A DNA stretch of 64,000 nt from Collimonas humicola (GCF_018304945.1 NZ_JAGQEE010000001.1:1612001-1676000); one strand, 5' to 3'. Counted from the first letter of the stretch, positions 17,647 to 29,433 are shown. Translations and numbers: made by a program. Notes: generated from the sequence alone by a model not told the origin.

Positions 17647-19023
17647 TCAATCGGCGCGGACGGCCTGCCGGTAGCCAGCGGCCGGATGCCTGGCGGGCAA
17701 GGCCGGCTGCCCGGGTTCAAACAATTTCTCGCGCAAGGTTCCCTCTTCGTAATCCAGCTTGTAGGAACCGCGCGCCTGCAACTCCGGGATCACCAGGTCG
17801 ATGAAGTCCTCGAAGCTTTCCGGCGCCACCGTGCGCGTCAGGTTGAAGCCGTCGATATCGGCATCCCTGACCCAGGCTTCCAGCTGATCCGCCACCTGCT
17901 GCGGCGAGCCGACGATGGTAGCGTAACGTCCGCCCAGCGCCAGCTGGTCCAGCAGCTTGCGCACGGTCCAGCCGGCATCGGCGGCTGTCACTGCCTTGGC
18001 GGAGGACTGGATGGCGTTGCTGCTGGCCGGCTTGATGGGGTCGTCGATGCCGTACCTGGAAAAATCGAAGCCGGTGCCGGCGGCGAAATGCGCCAGGCCG
18101 GCTTCCGGATTGGCATAGCGGCAGTACTCGGCATATTTTTCTTGCGCCTCGGCGGCGGTCGGCGCGACGACGACCGAGATGCCCATGAAGATTTTCAGGT
18201 CGCCGCGCTGGCGGCCCGCCAGCTGCGCCTGGTCGCGCAAGCCGCTCGCCAGCTTGCGTGCTGCCTCCGGCTTCTGGCTGGAGATGAATATGCATTCGGC
18301 GTGGGCGGCGGCAAACTGCTGGCCGCGGTCCGAGGCGCCGGCCTGGTACAGCACCGGGGTGCGTTGCGGCGATGGCTCGCTGAGATGATAGCCATCCACC
18401 TGGTAGTGCTCGCCGCGATGGCTGATGCGGTGCACCTTGGCCGGATCGGCAAAGATCCGGCGCTGGCGGTCGCGCAGCACGGCATCGTCTTCCCAGCTGC
18501 CTTCCCACAGCTTGTAGAGCACTTGCATGAACTCCTCCGCCCTTTCATAGCGGCCATCGTGTTCCGGCTGTTCGCTCAGTCCCATCGCGCGCGCGGCGCT
18601 GTCCAGATAGCCGGTGACGATGTTCCAGCCGATGCGGCCGCGGGTCAGGTGATCGAGGGTCGACATGCGGCGCGCGAACAGGTACGGCGCCTCGTAGGTC
18701 AGGTTGACGGTGACGCCGAAGCCGAGATGCTTGGTGACGGCGGCCATGGCCGACACCAGCAGCAAGGGATCGTTGACCGGCAGCTGAATCGATTCTCGCA
18801 CGGTGAGATCGGCCGAGCCCTGGTAGACATCATAGACGCCGACGATGTCGGCCAGGAACAGGCCGTCGAACTTGCCGCGCTCCAGCAGCCTGGCCTGCTC
18901 GGTCCAGTATTCGAGGCTGGTGTATTCGCTGGAACGGTCGCGCGGGTGCGTCCACAGGCCATGGTTGATGTGCCCGACGCAATTCATGTTGAAAGCGTTC
19001 AGGCGGATTTGCTTCTTCGGCAT
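17647..19023 (-). CDS. FMN-dependent LLM-class monooxygenase (NtaA/SnaA/DszA family)
   Basis: A 458-residue cytoplasmic flavin monooxygenase. It starts KKQIRLNAFNMNCVGHINHGLW and carries the family's GRIGWNIVTGYLDSAARAMG, DGYHLSEPSPQRTPVLYQAGASDRG pieces. These enzymes use FMNH2 from a separate reductase to oxidise sulfonates, sulfones, nitrilotriacetate or dibenzothiophene sulfone. Its stop-start spacing to the upstream SfnB-like gene is 8 bases, so it is in one operon with two SfnB-like flavoproteins, pointing to organosulfur use under sulfate limitation. No flavin reductase or transporter is visible nearby. Exact substrate unknown. Confidence 0.9.
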   Translation of the reverse strand: MPKKQIRLNAFNMNCVGHINHGLWTHPRDRSSEYTSLEYWTEQARLLERGKFDGLFLADIVGVYDVYQGSADLTVRESIQLPVNDPLLLVSAMAAVTKHLGFGVTVNLTYEAPYLFARRMSTLDHLTRGRIGWNIVTGYLDSAARAMGLSEQPEHDGRYERAEEFMQVLYKLWEGSWEDDAVLRDRQRRIFADPAKVHRISHRGEHYQVDGYHLSEPSPQRTPVLYQAGASDRGQQFAAAHAECIFISSQKPEAARKLASGLRDQAQLAGRQRGDLKIFMGISVVVAPTAAEAQEKYAEYCRYANPEAGLAHFAAGTGFDFSRYGIDDPIKPASSNAIQSSAKAVTAADAGWTVRKLLDQLALGGRYATIVGSPQQVADQLEAWVRDADIDGFNLTRTVAPESFEDFIDLVIPELQARGSYKLDYEEGTLREKLFEPGQPALPARHPAAGYRQAVRAD

Positions 19024-19031
19024 AGATTTAA

Positions 19032-20240
19032 TCAGATGGCGCCGTGGCGCGGCGGATTCTTTTCGTTGAGATAGTAGTTGCCGACCGCGTGATACTTCCA
19101 GCGCACCGGATCGTGCAGCGTGTGGGTGCGGGCGTTGCGCCAGTGGCGGTCGAGGTTGTGTTCGGCAAGGGTCGCTTGCGTGCCGGCCAGCTCGAACAGC
19201 TTGCTGCCGGCGGCCAGTGAAATTTCCGTCGTCAGTACGCGCGCTTCAGCCACTGCTATCGAAGCCGCCGCCACCGTTGCCGCGGTCGGATCCCAGGCAG
19301 CGGCGTCGACCGCCGCGCCGGCCAGCTCCAGCAGCGCTTCGGCGCCGGCCAGCCGCACCGCCAGGTCGCCGAACTCGCGCACTGTCAGCGGATCGTCGAT
19401 GGCGCGCTCGACCTTGCTATCGATCCAGGCGCGCGAGCGCGTGCGCACGAATACCGCGGCGTCATGCAAGGCGGCGCGGGCGATGCCGACATCGATCGCC
19501 GCATGCAGCAGTTGCGCCACCGGCCCCAGTGAAGTCGGCCGCTCGAAAGCGCTCTGGAACGGCAATACTTCCTCCGCAGTTACCCAGACATTATCGAACA
19601 CCACGGAACCGCTGCCGGTAGTGCGCTGGCCGAAGCCGGACCAGTCGTCGATCACCTTGACGCCCTCGGCATCGCGCTTGACGATGGCCAGTTGCTGGAC
19701 GCCGTCGTCGTCGATCGCCGAAACCGGAATCCGGTGCGCATACAGCGCGCCGGTGGCATAGAATTTGCGGCCGTTGATACGGAACCCGTCGCCATCCTTG
19801 CTCAAACGCGTGCGCCGCTCCTGCGAAGTACGCGTGCCGAGTTCCGCCAGGGCGTTGCCGAAACGCTCGCCGGCCAGGATGCGTTCGAAGTAATAGCGCT
19901 TTTGCGCCTCGCTGCCGTTGACCCGCAGGATCTCGACCGCATAGAAATGGTTCTGCGGAATCTGCCCGAGCGAGCCGTCGGCGGCGGCGATAGCGGCGAT
20001 CACCTCGGCCAGCGTAACGTGGGAGACGCCGGCGCCGCCATAAGCGCGCGGCACGGAAATCCCCCACAGGCCGGAACGGGAAAACTGCTCCAGCTCATGC
20101 AGCGGCAGGCGCCGCTCGCTATCGCGCCGGCTGGCCTCGCGCGTGAATGAGGCTGCCAGCGCGCGCGCTGCCGCAATCGCCTGGATATCGTCGAGAATTC
20201 GCACCACCGGTCCGGCGGCGGCGTTGATAGAAGTCGTCAT
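19032..20240 (-). CDS. SfnB-like acyl-CoA-dehydrogenase-family flavoprotein (copy 1)
   Basis: A 402-residue FAD/FMN enzyme of the acyl-CoA dehydrogenase fold, sulfur-acquisition SfnB branch. Seen: SLGQIPQNHFYAVEIL, NGRKFYATGALYAH, DDWSGFGQRTTGSGSV and the C-terminal NLDRHWRNARTHTLHDPVRWK, the last being characteristic for the SfnB/DszC group. Such proteins take part in oxidation of dimethyl sulfone or related sulfur compounds. Closely related in sequence to the next gene upstream, from which it is separated by 4 bases. The last residues EKNPPRHGAI match the family tail. Confidence 0.9.
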   Translation of the reverse strand: MTTSINAAAGPVVRILDDIQAIAAARALAASFTREASRRDSERRLPLHELEQFSRSGLWGISVPRAYGGAGVSHVTLAEVIAAIAAADGSLGQIPQNHFYAVEILRVNGSEAQKRYYFERILAGERFGNALAELGTRTSQERRTRLSKDGDGFRINGRKFYATGALYAHRIPVSAIDDDGVQQLAIVKRDAEGVKVIDDWSGFGQRTTGSGSVVFDNVWVTAEEVLPFQSAFERPTSLGPVAQLLHAAIDVGIARAALHDAAVFVRTRSRAWIDSKVERAIDDPLTVREFGDLAVRLAGAEALLELAGAAVDAAAWDPTAATVAAASIAVAEARVLTTEISLAAGSKLFELAGTQATLAEHNLDRHWRNARTHTLHDPVRWKYHAVGNYYLNEKNPPRHGAI

Positions 20241-20244
20241 GGCG

Positions 20245-21489
20245 TCAGTTCCAGGAATGGCGCGCGGGCGCGATGCCGTTCAGCAGATAGTTGCCGATGG
20301 CGTGCAGCTTCCAGCGCACCGGATCGTGCAAGGTATGGGTGCGGGCATTGCGCCAATGGCGGTCCAGGTTGTGTTCCGCCAGGGTCGATGCCGAACCGGC
20401 CAGCTCGAACAGCTTTTCGCTGGCGAGCAAGGCTATCTCGGTGGTCAGCACCTTGGCTTTGGCGACCGCAATCGAGGCGCGGGCGGAGGCATCCGCATCG
20501 ATCGCTACGGTTGAAATCTGGTCCAGCGCGGCAGCGGCCTTGCCCAGCAATGCATTGGCCGCATGCAGGCGGATCTTCAGGTCGCCGATGTCGCGGATGA
20601 CATAAGGATCGTCGCTGGCGCGCTCCACCCCGCTGTCGGCCCATGGCCGCGAGCGGCTGCGCACGAAATGCACGGTGTCTTCGATGGCGGCTGCGGCAAT
20701 GCCGGCGTCGATCGCGGCCTGGATCAGCTGCGAGGCCGGTCCCTGGATGCCCGCCTGTTCTGCCAGCTTGCGCAGCGGCAGCACGTTTTCCGCGGCCACC
20801 GCCAGGTTTTCCAGCAGCACCGTGCCGCTGGCCGTGGTGCGCTGGCCAAATCCTGACCAGTCGTCGACGATGGTCAGGCCGGGTGTGCCGCGCTTGACGA
20901 ACACCAGCACCGGCTGGCCCTGGTCGTCCAGCGCCTTGACCGGCACCCAGTGCGCGAACAAGGCGCCGGTGGAATAGAATTTCTTGCCGTTGAGGCGATA
21001 GCCGTTTGGCGTTGTGGTGAGGCGCGCCTTCATCTCCAGGATGTTCCTGGTGCCGCGCTCCGGTCCGGCATTGCCGATGCGCAGGCCGTTCAGGACATCG
21101 CCGTAGATGCGCGCCTTTTGCGCGGCGTCGGCGCTGTGCGCGACCACGCCAAGGATGCCGAAATGGTTTTGCGGAATCTGTCCCAGCGCCGGATCGGCGG
21201 CGCACAGCAGGCGGAACACTTCCGCCAGCGTGCGGTAAGAAACCTGGGCGCCGCCGAACTCGCGCGGCACCGTGATGCCGCCCAGTCCGCTGGCGGAGAA
21301 TTTTTCGATTTCGGCCCAGGGCAGGCGGCGCTGGCTGTCGCGCACGCTGGCCTCTAAGCGGAACTCGGCCGCCAGCTCGCGGGCGATATCGAGCGCTTCC
21401 TGGTCCCTGCTGATGCGATGGGCCGGCAAAACCCGGGGTAACAGGTCTGCCTGGCTTGCATCCGTTGCTGTTGTCGCGATAGACGACAT
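20245..21489 (-). CDS. SfnB-like acyl-CoA-dehydrogenase-family flavoprotein (copy 2)
   Basis: A 414-residue paralogue of the downstream gene. Shared blocks include SLGQIPQNHF-type (here ALGQIPQNHFGILG), NGKKFYSTGALFAHWVPV, DDWSGFGQRTTASGTV and NLDRHWRNARTHTLHDPVRWK. AGAGAGG lies 6 bases before the ATG, the best ribosome site of the three genes, so this is the first gene of the sulfur operon. Two SfnB-like genes in tandem suggest two related substrates or a hetero-oligomer; neither can be chosen from sequence. Confidence 0.9.
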   Translation of the reverse strand: MSSIATTATDASQADLLPRVLPAHRISRDQEALDIARELAAEFRLEASVRDSQRRLPWAEIEKFSASGLGGITVPREFGGAQVSYRTLAEVFRLLCAADPALGQIPQNHFGILGVVAHSADAAQKARIYGDVLNGLRIGNAGPERGTRNILEMKARLTTTPNGYRLNGKKFYSTGALFAHWVPVKALDDQGQPVLVFVKRGTPGLTIVDDWSGFGQRTTASGTVLLENLAVAAENVLPLRKLAEQAGIQGPASQLIQAAIDAGIAAAAIEDTVHFVRSRSRPWADSGVERASDDPYVIRDIGDLKIRLHAANALLGKAAAALDQISTVAIDADASARASIAVAKAKVLTTEIALLASEKLFELAGSASTLAEHNLDRHWRNARTHTLHDPVRWKLHAIGNYLLNGIAPARHSWN

Positions 21490-21846
21490 GAATCACCTCT
21501 CTGGTAGCGCAGTTGACGGCAACTTGTGGTTGCCGCCGGTTGCCAAGAGAAAACGATAGCGCGCAGAGGCGACAGGCGTCCAATAAGAAAAACGCGTGAG
21601 AGTATGCGGAAATTGCTTTGCCGGCGTTCAGCGCTTGCAGATTGCCTGCAGCACGGTCACAACGACAGGACTGAAAGACTTGTTCAGGGAGGGGAAAGCG
21701 TTACTGCGGTGAGCCTGGAGCCGCGGCCAGTCATCCAGTACATCGAACGACCGCGGCCAGATATGAGAACTTAGCAGAACTTGAAAGGAAGGAAGTACGA
21801 CTGCTCAGGCTGCTGCAAAAACTGCATCAACCTTGCTCATGCAAAC
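21490..21846. other. Intergenic region between sulfur operon and glnB
   Basis: No gene seen in 357 bases. It contains the upstream region of the minus-strand sulfur operon and the 3' side of glnB. I found no clear terminator and no clear Cys/Cbl-type activator site by eye. Confidence 0.5.
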
Positions 21847-22257
<411 letters not shown>

Positions 22258-22314
22258 TCAAGCGCAATCTCGTAGAGTATATGAAAAACTCTATTTGTCT
22301 ATACGCGGCAATCA

Positions 22315-22339
22315 ATAACTCTGTTTTTAAGAGAGTTAT
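22315..22339. promoter_or_regulatory. Inverted repeat between nadE and glnB
   Basis: ATAACTCT at 22315-22322 and AGAGTTAT at 22332-22339 form a perfect 8-base inverted repeat with a 9-base loop. No U-run follows on the minus strand, so it looks more like an operator or mRNA structure upstream of glnB than a terminator. Confidence 0.4.
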
Positions 22340-22365
22340 GCAACACGGCCTGAACTGTCGTGCGC

Positions 22366-24420
<2,055 letters not shown>

Positions 24421-24557
24421 CATTCTTCCTGCGCTCTGCGTGATGCTTTCAATTATCGCATGTAATGCGCCAGGCTCAGGATGCCGCGGCAGAGCGGTGG
24501 GGATGCTGCTAAACTTCTCGTTTTCGTTTTCCTCTTCATTCACGGTACGTCCAGTCC

Positions 24558-25733
24558 TTGATCAATCAAACAACAGAGCCGAACGCCAGCCAGTTCGCCA
24601 CCCGCATCGTCGCCTCGCTGAGCGAGGTCGGCCAGGCGGCATGGGACGAACTGCTGGGCTTGCAAGCCGACGCCAACCCCTTCCTCTCTTTCGCCTTCCT
24701 GCACGCCTTGCACGAAAGCGGCAGCGCTTCGGAAAAATCGGGCTGGCAGCCGCAGTACCTCACCTTGTGGAACCAGGCCGGACAGCTGGCGGCGGCGCTG
24801 CCCTTGTACGTCAAATACCATTCCTACGGTGAATACGTGTTCGACTGGGCCTGGGCCGACGCCTACCAGCGCAACGGCCTGGAATACTATCCCAAGCTGC
24901 TGTCGGCGATTCCGTTCACGCCGGTGACCGGCGGCCGCCTGCTGGCGCGCGACGCCGCCGCGCGGGCGGCGCTGCTCAAGGTGCTGCAGGCGCTGCGGCG
25001 CGATACCCAGACTTCATCGACCCACATCCTGTATCCCCCGGCGGAACAGGCCGAAGCCTTGCAGCAGGCCGGCTTCATGCTGCGCAGCGGCGTGCAGTTC
25101 CATTGGCTCAATCCCGGCTACCGCGATTTCGATCAGTTCCTCGCTACGCTGGAACGCAAGAAGCGCAAGAACATCGTGGCCGAACGGCGCAAGGTGGCCG
25201 AGGCCGGCGTGCGCCTGCGCCGGGTGCGCGGCGTCGACGCCACGGAAGCGGACTGGGCGTTTTTCAACCGCTGCTATGCGCGCACCTACGCTGAGCACCG
25301 CTCCACGCCCTACCTCAACCTGGACTTCTTCCTGCGCATCGGCGCCAGCATGCCGCACAACATCCTGCTGATCGTGGCCGAACGCGACGGCCGGCCGATC
25401 GCTTCCTCGCTGCTGATCCATACCGAGCAAACCCTGTACGGCCGCTACTGGGGCGCGCTGGAATTCGTGCCCTGCCTGCATTTTGAAACGGCCTACTACC
25501 AGCCGCTGGAATTCTGCATCGAGCAACAGATCGCCTGTTTCGAAGGCGGCGCCCAGGGCGAGCACAAGATGGCGCGCGGTTTCCTGCCGCAGAAAACCTG
25601 GTCGGCGCACTGGCTGGCGCATCCGGGTTTTGCCGATGCGGTGGCGAATTTCCTGGAACGCGAATCGGACGGCATCGACAGCTACATGGATGAATTGAAC
25701 GACCGCAATCCTTTCCGTTCCGTCCCAAGCTGA
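24558..25733 (+). CDS. DUF482/GNAT-fold peptidogalycan-biosynthesis-like protein
   Basis: A 391-residue protein of the COG3146 (DUF482) family, predicted N-acyltransferase fold. Family stretches are visible: [47 protein letters not shown] and [17 protein letters not shown]. No experimental function is firmly known to me. The frame begins with TTG at 24558; no good ribosome site is seen there, so the true start may lie a few codons later. It is divergent from nadE with a 137-base gap. Confidence 0.8.
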   Translation: MINQTTEPNASQFATRIVASLSEVGQAAWDELLGLQADANPFLSFAFLHALHESGSASEKSGWQPQYLTLWNQAGQLAAALPLYVKYHSYGEYVFDWAWADAYQRNGLEYYPKLLSAIPFTPVTGGRLLARDAAARAALLKVLQALRRDTQTSSTHILYPPAEQAEALQQAGFMLRSGVQFHWLNPGYRDFDQFLATLERKKRKNIVAERRKVAEAGVRLRRVRGVDATEADWAFFNRCYARTYAEHRSTPYLNLDFFLRIGASMPHNILLIVAERDGRPIASSLLIHTEQTLYGRYWGALEFVPCLHFETAYYQPLEFCIEQQIACFEGGAQGEHKMARGFLPQKTWSAHWLAHPGFADAVANFLERESDGIDSYMDELNDRNPFRSVPS

Positions 25734-25784
25734 CTCGGCAATCCATCCCGCTTTACCGGTTCGGCGGGCGCCTGCTGCCGGCGC

Positions 25785-26699
25785 TCAGGCGCTGGCCGCG
25801 ATGCGGCCTAATCCCTGCTCGACGGCGTCGAGAAACAGCCTGACCTTGGACGACAGATAGCGGTTCGGCAGATAAATGCCGTACAGGCAGCGCTGCGGCA
25901 GCGGTGCATATTGCGGCAGCAGCCGGATCAGTTTCTTTTGCGCCAGGTCGGCGCCCGTCATGTAATCCGGCAGCAAGCCGATGCCCATGCCGCGCCGCAC
26001 GCACTGGTGCAGCCAGACGCTGTTATTGCAATTGATGTGCGGCGTGATCCTGATTTCGTGGCGCGATCCAGGCTTGCCGCCCACTTCTTCAAACTGCCAG
26101 ATGTCCCTGGCGCCCATGATGTTGTCGGCCAGGCAGTCGTAGGCTGGCAATTCCTCCAGCGTCTGCGGCAAGCGCCGCGTGGCGAAATATTCGGCGCTGC
26201 CGACCACGCTCCAGCCGACCCGGTACAGCATGCGCGCATGGACGTTCTCCGGCGGCGTATTGGCGATCCGCAGCGCGACGTCAATGGAGCGTTCGGCGAG
26301 GTCGAAAAACTGGTCGGACAGGGTCAGCTCCAGCTCGATCTCCGGATGCTGCTGCATGAAATCACAGACGATATCCGGCAGGCAGACATTGGCGAAATTA
26401 GCCGGCGCGGTCACCCGCAAGATGCCTTGCGGTGAATCCTGGCGCCGCAGCACTTCCTGCTCGGCCTCAGCCACTTCCGACAAGATCGCCTTGCAGCGCC
26501 GGTAAAACACCTCGCCGGCCTCGGTCAGGCTGAGGCTGCGCGTGGTCCGCTGCAGCAGCTTGACCCGCAGCTCGCGCTCCAGCGCGCTGACCTGTTTGCT
26601 GACATGCGAGTTCGACACTTCCAGCCGCGCCGCCGCGATGGAAAAACTGCCGTGGTCCGCCACCGCGACGAAAGCCACCATTCTTTGCAAATCGATCAT
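25785..26699 (-). CDS. LysR-family transcriptional regulator
   Basis: A 304-residue LysR regulator: N-terminal winged helix-turn-helix (LQRMVAFVAVADHGSFSIAAARLEVSNSHVSKQVSALE) and a C-terminal effector-binding domain. It is of the AaeR/DmlR-like branch (LLQRTTRSLSLTEAGEVFYRRC). It is divergent from an EamA-type transporter gene with only 97 bases between the two starts, so it probably controls that transporter and itself through the dyad sequences in the gap. Confidence 0.92.
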   Translation of the reverse strand: MIDLQRMVAFVAVADHGSFSIAAARLEVSNSHVSKQVSALERELRVKLLQRTTRSLSLTEAGEVFYRRCKAILSEVAEAEQEVLRRQDSPQGILRVTAPANFANVCLPDIVCDFMQQHPEIELELTLSDQFFDLAERSIDVALRIANTPPENVHARMLYRVGWSVVGSAEYFATRRLPQTLEELPAYDCLADNIMGARDIWQFEEVGGKPGSRHEIRITPHINCNNSVWLHQCVRRGMGIGLLPDYMTGADLAQKKLIRLLPQYAPLPQRCLYGIYLPNRYLSSKVRLFLDAVEQGLGRIAASA

Positions 26700-26701
26700 A
26701 T

Positions 26702-26755
26702 TTTCTGTATAGAATCAATGATTTTATAAAACCTAATTTAATCATCATACAGAAA
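26702..26755. promoter_or_regulatory. Nested inverted repeats between LysR and EamA genes
   Basis: TTTCTGTAT at 26702-26710 is mirrored by ATACAGAAA at 26747-26755, a perfect 9-base match. Inside these arms lie ATGATT (26719-26724) and AATCAT (26740-26745). The array fills most of the divergent promoter region and is a good candidate for the LysR binding sites. Confidence 0.55.
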
Positions 26756-26796
26756 TAATAAACTGGCTTCATCTTTCTTTCACGGAGTAATTCAAG

Positions 26797-27681
26797 ATGC
26801 AAGCCACCGATGTTTTCCTGGCAATCCTGACGGTCTCGATCTGGGGCCTTAACTTTGTCGCCATCAAGATCGGCCTGCGGGGTTTGCCGCCTATCCTGTT
26901 TTGCGCGCTGCGCTTCATGTTCGCGGCGCTGCCGCTGGTGTTCTTCATCAAGCGGCCAGCCATTCCATGGCGCTTGCTGCTTGCCTACGGCGGCCTGCAG
27001 TTCGCTGGCCAGTTTTCCTTGCTGTTCATCGGCATGAAGCTGGGATTCGCGCCGGGGCTGGCGTCGCTGGTGATGCAGCTGCAAGTGTTCTTTACGGTAG
27101 CGCTGGCGGTGCTGATGCTGGGCGAACGGGCAGGCGCGGCGCAGATCTTCGGGGCCGTGGTTGCCTTTGCCGGCATGGGCGTGGTCGCCGCCCATCTGGA
27201 TGGCACGGCAACGGTGCTCGGCTTCCTGCTGGTGATGGCGGCCGGACTCAGCTGGGCCGCCGCCAATATCGTCACCAAGCAGATCGGCAAAGTCAATCCG
27301 CTGGCGCTGGTGGCGTGGGGTGCGCTGATGGCGGCGCCGGCGCTGTTGCTGGCATCGCTGGCGTTTGAGGGTGCGGCCGCCTGGCAGGATGCGGCGCAGC
27401 GCTTCAACTGGACCTCGGCCGGCGCCATCCTGTTCCAGTCCTATCCGACCACCATCCTCGGCTTCGCCATCTGGTCGACCCTGATGCGCAAATACCCAGC
27501 GGCTACGGTCGCGCCGTTCTCGCTGCTGGTGCCGGTGGCCGGCATGCTGAGCGCCTCCCTGATATTGGGAGAAGCGCTGCAGCCGTGGAAAATCACGGCC
27601 GGGCTGCTGGTGCTGTGCGGCTTGCTGCTGAACCAGTTCGGCGGCCGCCTGATGCTGCTGCTGAAAACCGCCAGGCCATGA
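26797..27681 (+). CDS. EamA-family (DMT superfamily) transporter
   Basis: A 294-residue inner-membrane exporter with ten hydrophobic helices in two EamA repeats (FLAILTVSIWGLNFVAIKIGL at the start; the second repeat begins near VLGFLLVMAAGLSWAAANIV). The family includes amino-acid and metabolite exporters such as YdcZ/EamA/RhtA. GGAG lies 9 bases before the ATG. Divergent LysR suggests inducible expression. A perfect rho-independent terminator follows directly after the stop. Confidence 0.9.
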   Translation: MQATDVFLAILTVSIWGLNFVAIKIGLRGLPPILFCALRFMFAALPLVFFIKRPAIPWRLLLAYGGLQFAGQFSLLFIGMKLGFAPGLASLVMQLQVFFTVALAVLMLGERAGAAQIFGAVVAFAGMGVVAAHLDGTATVLGFLLVMAAGLSWAAANIVTKQIGKVNPLALVAWGALMAAPALLLASLAFEGAAAWQDAAQRFNWTSAGAILFQSYPTTILGFAIWSTLMRKYPAATVAPFSLLVPVAGMLSASLILGEALQPWKITAGLLVLCGLLLNQFGGRLMLLLKTARP

Positions 27682-27707
27682 AAAAAGCGCACCACGGTGC
27701 GCTTTTT
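27682..27707 (+). terminator. Rho-independent terminator
   Basis: AAAAAGCGCAC-CACG-GTGCGCTTTTT: a GC-rich 6-base stem extended by A/T pairs, with a T-run on both strands. It can end transcription of the EamA gene and, on the other strand, of ppa. Confidence 0.9.
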
Positions 27708-27750
27708 CAGTAAAACCCGGCCCGCTCAGGCAGGCCGTAGTACCGGCCAA

Positions 27751-28290
27751 TCAAGCCGCGATGGACTTCTTGTAAGCCTCGACGCCCGCCAGGATTTCCT
27801 TGCGCGCTTCGTCAGGGCCGAACCAGCCGTCGATTTTGACCCATTTACCCTTTTCCAGGTCCTTGTAGTGCTCGAAGAAATGCTGGATCTGCTTCAGGCG
27901 CAGTTCATTCATGTCTTCCGGCTTTTGCCAGTGGGTATAGATGCTCAGCACCTTGTCGACCGGCACCGCCAGCAGCTTGGCGTCCTGGCCGGCTTCGTCC
28001 GACATCTTCAGCACGCCCACCGGACGGCAGCGCACCACCACGCCCGGGAACAGCGGGAACGGCGTGATCACCAGCACGTCGACCGGATCGCCGTCTTCCG
28101 ACAAGGTTTGCGGGATATAGCCGTAGTTGCATGGGTAGTGCATCGCAGTGCCCATGAAGCGGTCCACGAAAATCGCGCCCGATTCCTTGTCGACTTCGTA
28201 TTTGATCGGATCGGCATTCATCGGGATTTCGATGATGACGTTGAAATCGTTTGGCAAATCGCGCCCGGCCGATACTTGATTCAGACTCAT
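27751..28290 (-). CDS. ppa: Inorganic pyrophosphatase (family I)
   Basis: A 179-residue cytoplasmic enzyme hydrolysing pyrophosphate to two phosphates. Family I marks: [19 protein letters not shown], the [21 protein letters not shown] block, and the metal-binding DGDPVDVLV signature. Length matches bacterial Ppa. Both its 3' end and the EamA gene converge on the shared terminator. Highly conserved, no oddities. Confidence 0.97.
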   Translation of the reverse strand: MSLNQVSAGRDLPNDFNVIIEIPMNADPIKYEVDKESGAIFVDRFMGTAMHYPCNYGYIPQTLSEDGDPVDVLVITPFPLFPGVVVRCRPVGVLKMSDEAGQDAKLLAVPVDKVLSIYTHWQKPEDMNELRLKQIQHFFEHYKDLEKGKWVKIDGWFGPDEARKEILAGVEAYKKSIAA

Positions 28291-28481
28291 GGTGTGCTCT
28301 CGTCAATAATTAAAAAGTTTGCTACTGCATCTGCAACCTTAAATTATAACGGCTGATGGGCTTATCGTGCGATGCAACATCACGTTATGTTGCGCTTGCT
28401 CGATATCTTTTCAGCAATTTGTCAGCGCTTCGTTGCGGGCAAAGCATTAATCGCGGCAAATGATGCGGCACAACACGATCC

Positions 28482-28510
28482 TTGCAAGTATTTCTGTTTT
28501 ATCTTATATT
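28482..28510 (+). promoter_or_regulatory. Sigma-70 promoter of the GbsR/MarR-cyd genes
   Basis: TTGCAA (28482-28487), a 17-base spacer, and TATATT (28505-28510). The 18-base palindrome at 28509-28526 begins inside the -10 box, an arrangement expected for repression. Confidence 0.6.
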
Positions 28511-28526
28511 TCAGTAATTACTGAAA
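28509..28526. promoter_or_regulatory. Perfect 18-bp palindrome, likely operator of GbsR/MarR regulator
   Basis: TTTCAGTAATTACTGAAA is a perfect palindrome 12 bases before the regulator's start codon and overlapping the end of the -10 box. This is the size and position typical of MarR-type autoregulatory operators. Confidence 0.7.
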
Positions 28527-28538
28527 ATTCAAAATACC

Positions 28539-29198
28539 ATGCACACCATCCCTCCCGGCAACACCAGCATCGCCAGCGCTCCGCTGACTCCCTTGACGCC
28601 GCTCACCCAGCGCTTCATCTCGCACTTCGGCGAAATGGGCAGCCGCTGGGGCATCAATCGCACCGTCGGCCAGATTTATGCGTTACTTTATGTCCTGGGG
28701 CAACCTTTGAATGCCGACCAGATTGCCGAGTACCTGACGTTTTCCCGCTCCAACGTCAGCATGGGCCTGAAAGAATTGCAATCGTGGCGCCTGGTCAAGC
28801 TGCTGCATCACCCCGGCGATCGACGCGAGTATTTCGAACCGCCGAAAGACATCTGGGACATTTTCAAGACTTTGCTGGAAGAGCGCCGGCGCCGCGAAAT
28901 CGAGCCGACCTTATCGATGTTGCGCGATGCGCTGCTGGAAACCCCTGCCAACGAGACCGACCAGCAGGCGCAGCAGCGGATGCGCGAAATGTACAACCTG
29001 ATCGAGCTGTCCAGTTCCTGGTTTGACGATGTGCAGCGGCTCTCGCCGGACACCCTGGCTTCGCTGATGAAGATGGGTTCCAAGGTCAAGAAGCTGCTGG
29101 ATGTACGCGACAAGTTCCGCATGCCTGGCTCGGGCAGCAAGACCAAGAGCGGCAACGATCACCCCGATGTGCACCAGAACGCCAAGCTGAAGGAGTAG
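28539..29198 (+). CDS. GbsR/MarR-family transcriptional regulator
   Basis: A 219-residue regulator with a GbsR-type winged helix: RFISHFGEMGSRWGINRTVGQIYALLYVLGQPLNADQIAEYL then FSRSNVSMGLKELQSWRLVK. The C-terminal 90 residues are helical and charged. It is the first gene of a run with cydP-cydA-cydB-cydX, 7 bases before cydP, so it probably controls the bd oxidase. The palindrome just upstream suggests it binds its own promoter. The signal it senses is not evident. Confidence 0.85.
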   Translation: MHTIPPGNTSIASAPLTPLTPLTQRFISHFGEMGSRWGINRTVGQIYALLYVLGQPLNADQIAEYLTFSRSNVSMGLKELQSWRLVKLLHHPGDRREYFEPPKDIWDIFKTLLEERRRREIEPTLSMLRDALLETPANETDQQAQQRMREMYNLIELSSSWFDDVQRLSPDTLASLMKMGSKVKKLLDVRDKFRMPGSGSKTKSGNDHPDVHQNAKLKE

Positions 29199-29205
29199 AC
29201 GCCCT

Positions 29206-29433
29206 ATGTCTTTCGCCTTGAACAAACGCCTTACGCGCCTGCCGCTGGCGGTCGAGATCACCCTGATCCTGATCGTCAAGATTGCGCTGCTGACCGTGCT
29301 CTGGAAAGCTTTCTTTTCCGAGCCGCAGACCAAGAAAATGCGCATGCCGACCGACCTTGTAGAACAGCACATGCTCAGTCCGCAGCCCGCCGCAACCCCT
29401 TCCCATCTATCCCCTTCTGAGGCCCGCCAATGA
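29206..29433 (+). CDS. cydP: Cytochrome bd oxidase small subunit CydP
   Basis: A 75-residue single-pass membrane protein (hydrophobic segment LAVEITLILIVKIALLTVLW at about 14-33). Its position directly before cydA, with a 4-base ATGA overlap, and its small size and topology match the CydP family found ahead of cydAB in proteobacteria. Role: accessory subunit or assembly factor of the quinol oxidase. The C-terminal 30 residues are polar and Pro-rich. Confidence 0.82.
   Translation: MSFALNKRLTRLPLAVEITLILIVKIALLTVLWKAFFSEPQTKKMRMPTDLVEQHMLSPQPAATPSHLSPSEARQ

Noticed and set aside
17581-19074. A 497-codon open frame on the plus strand
   Set aside because: Antisense to the LLM monooxygenase gene, which has clear family motifs.
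22315-22339. Terminator of nadE
   Set aside because: The dyad has no T-run on the nadE strand and a weak AT-rich stem.
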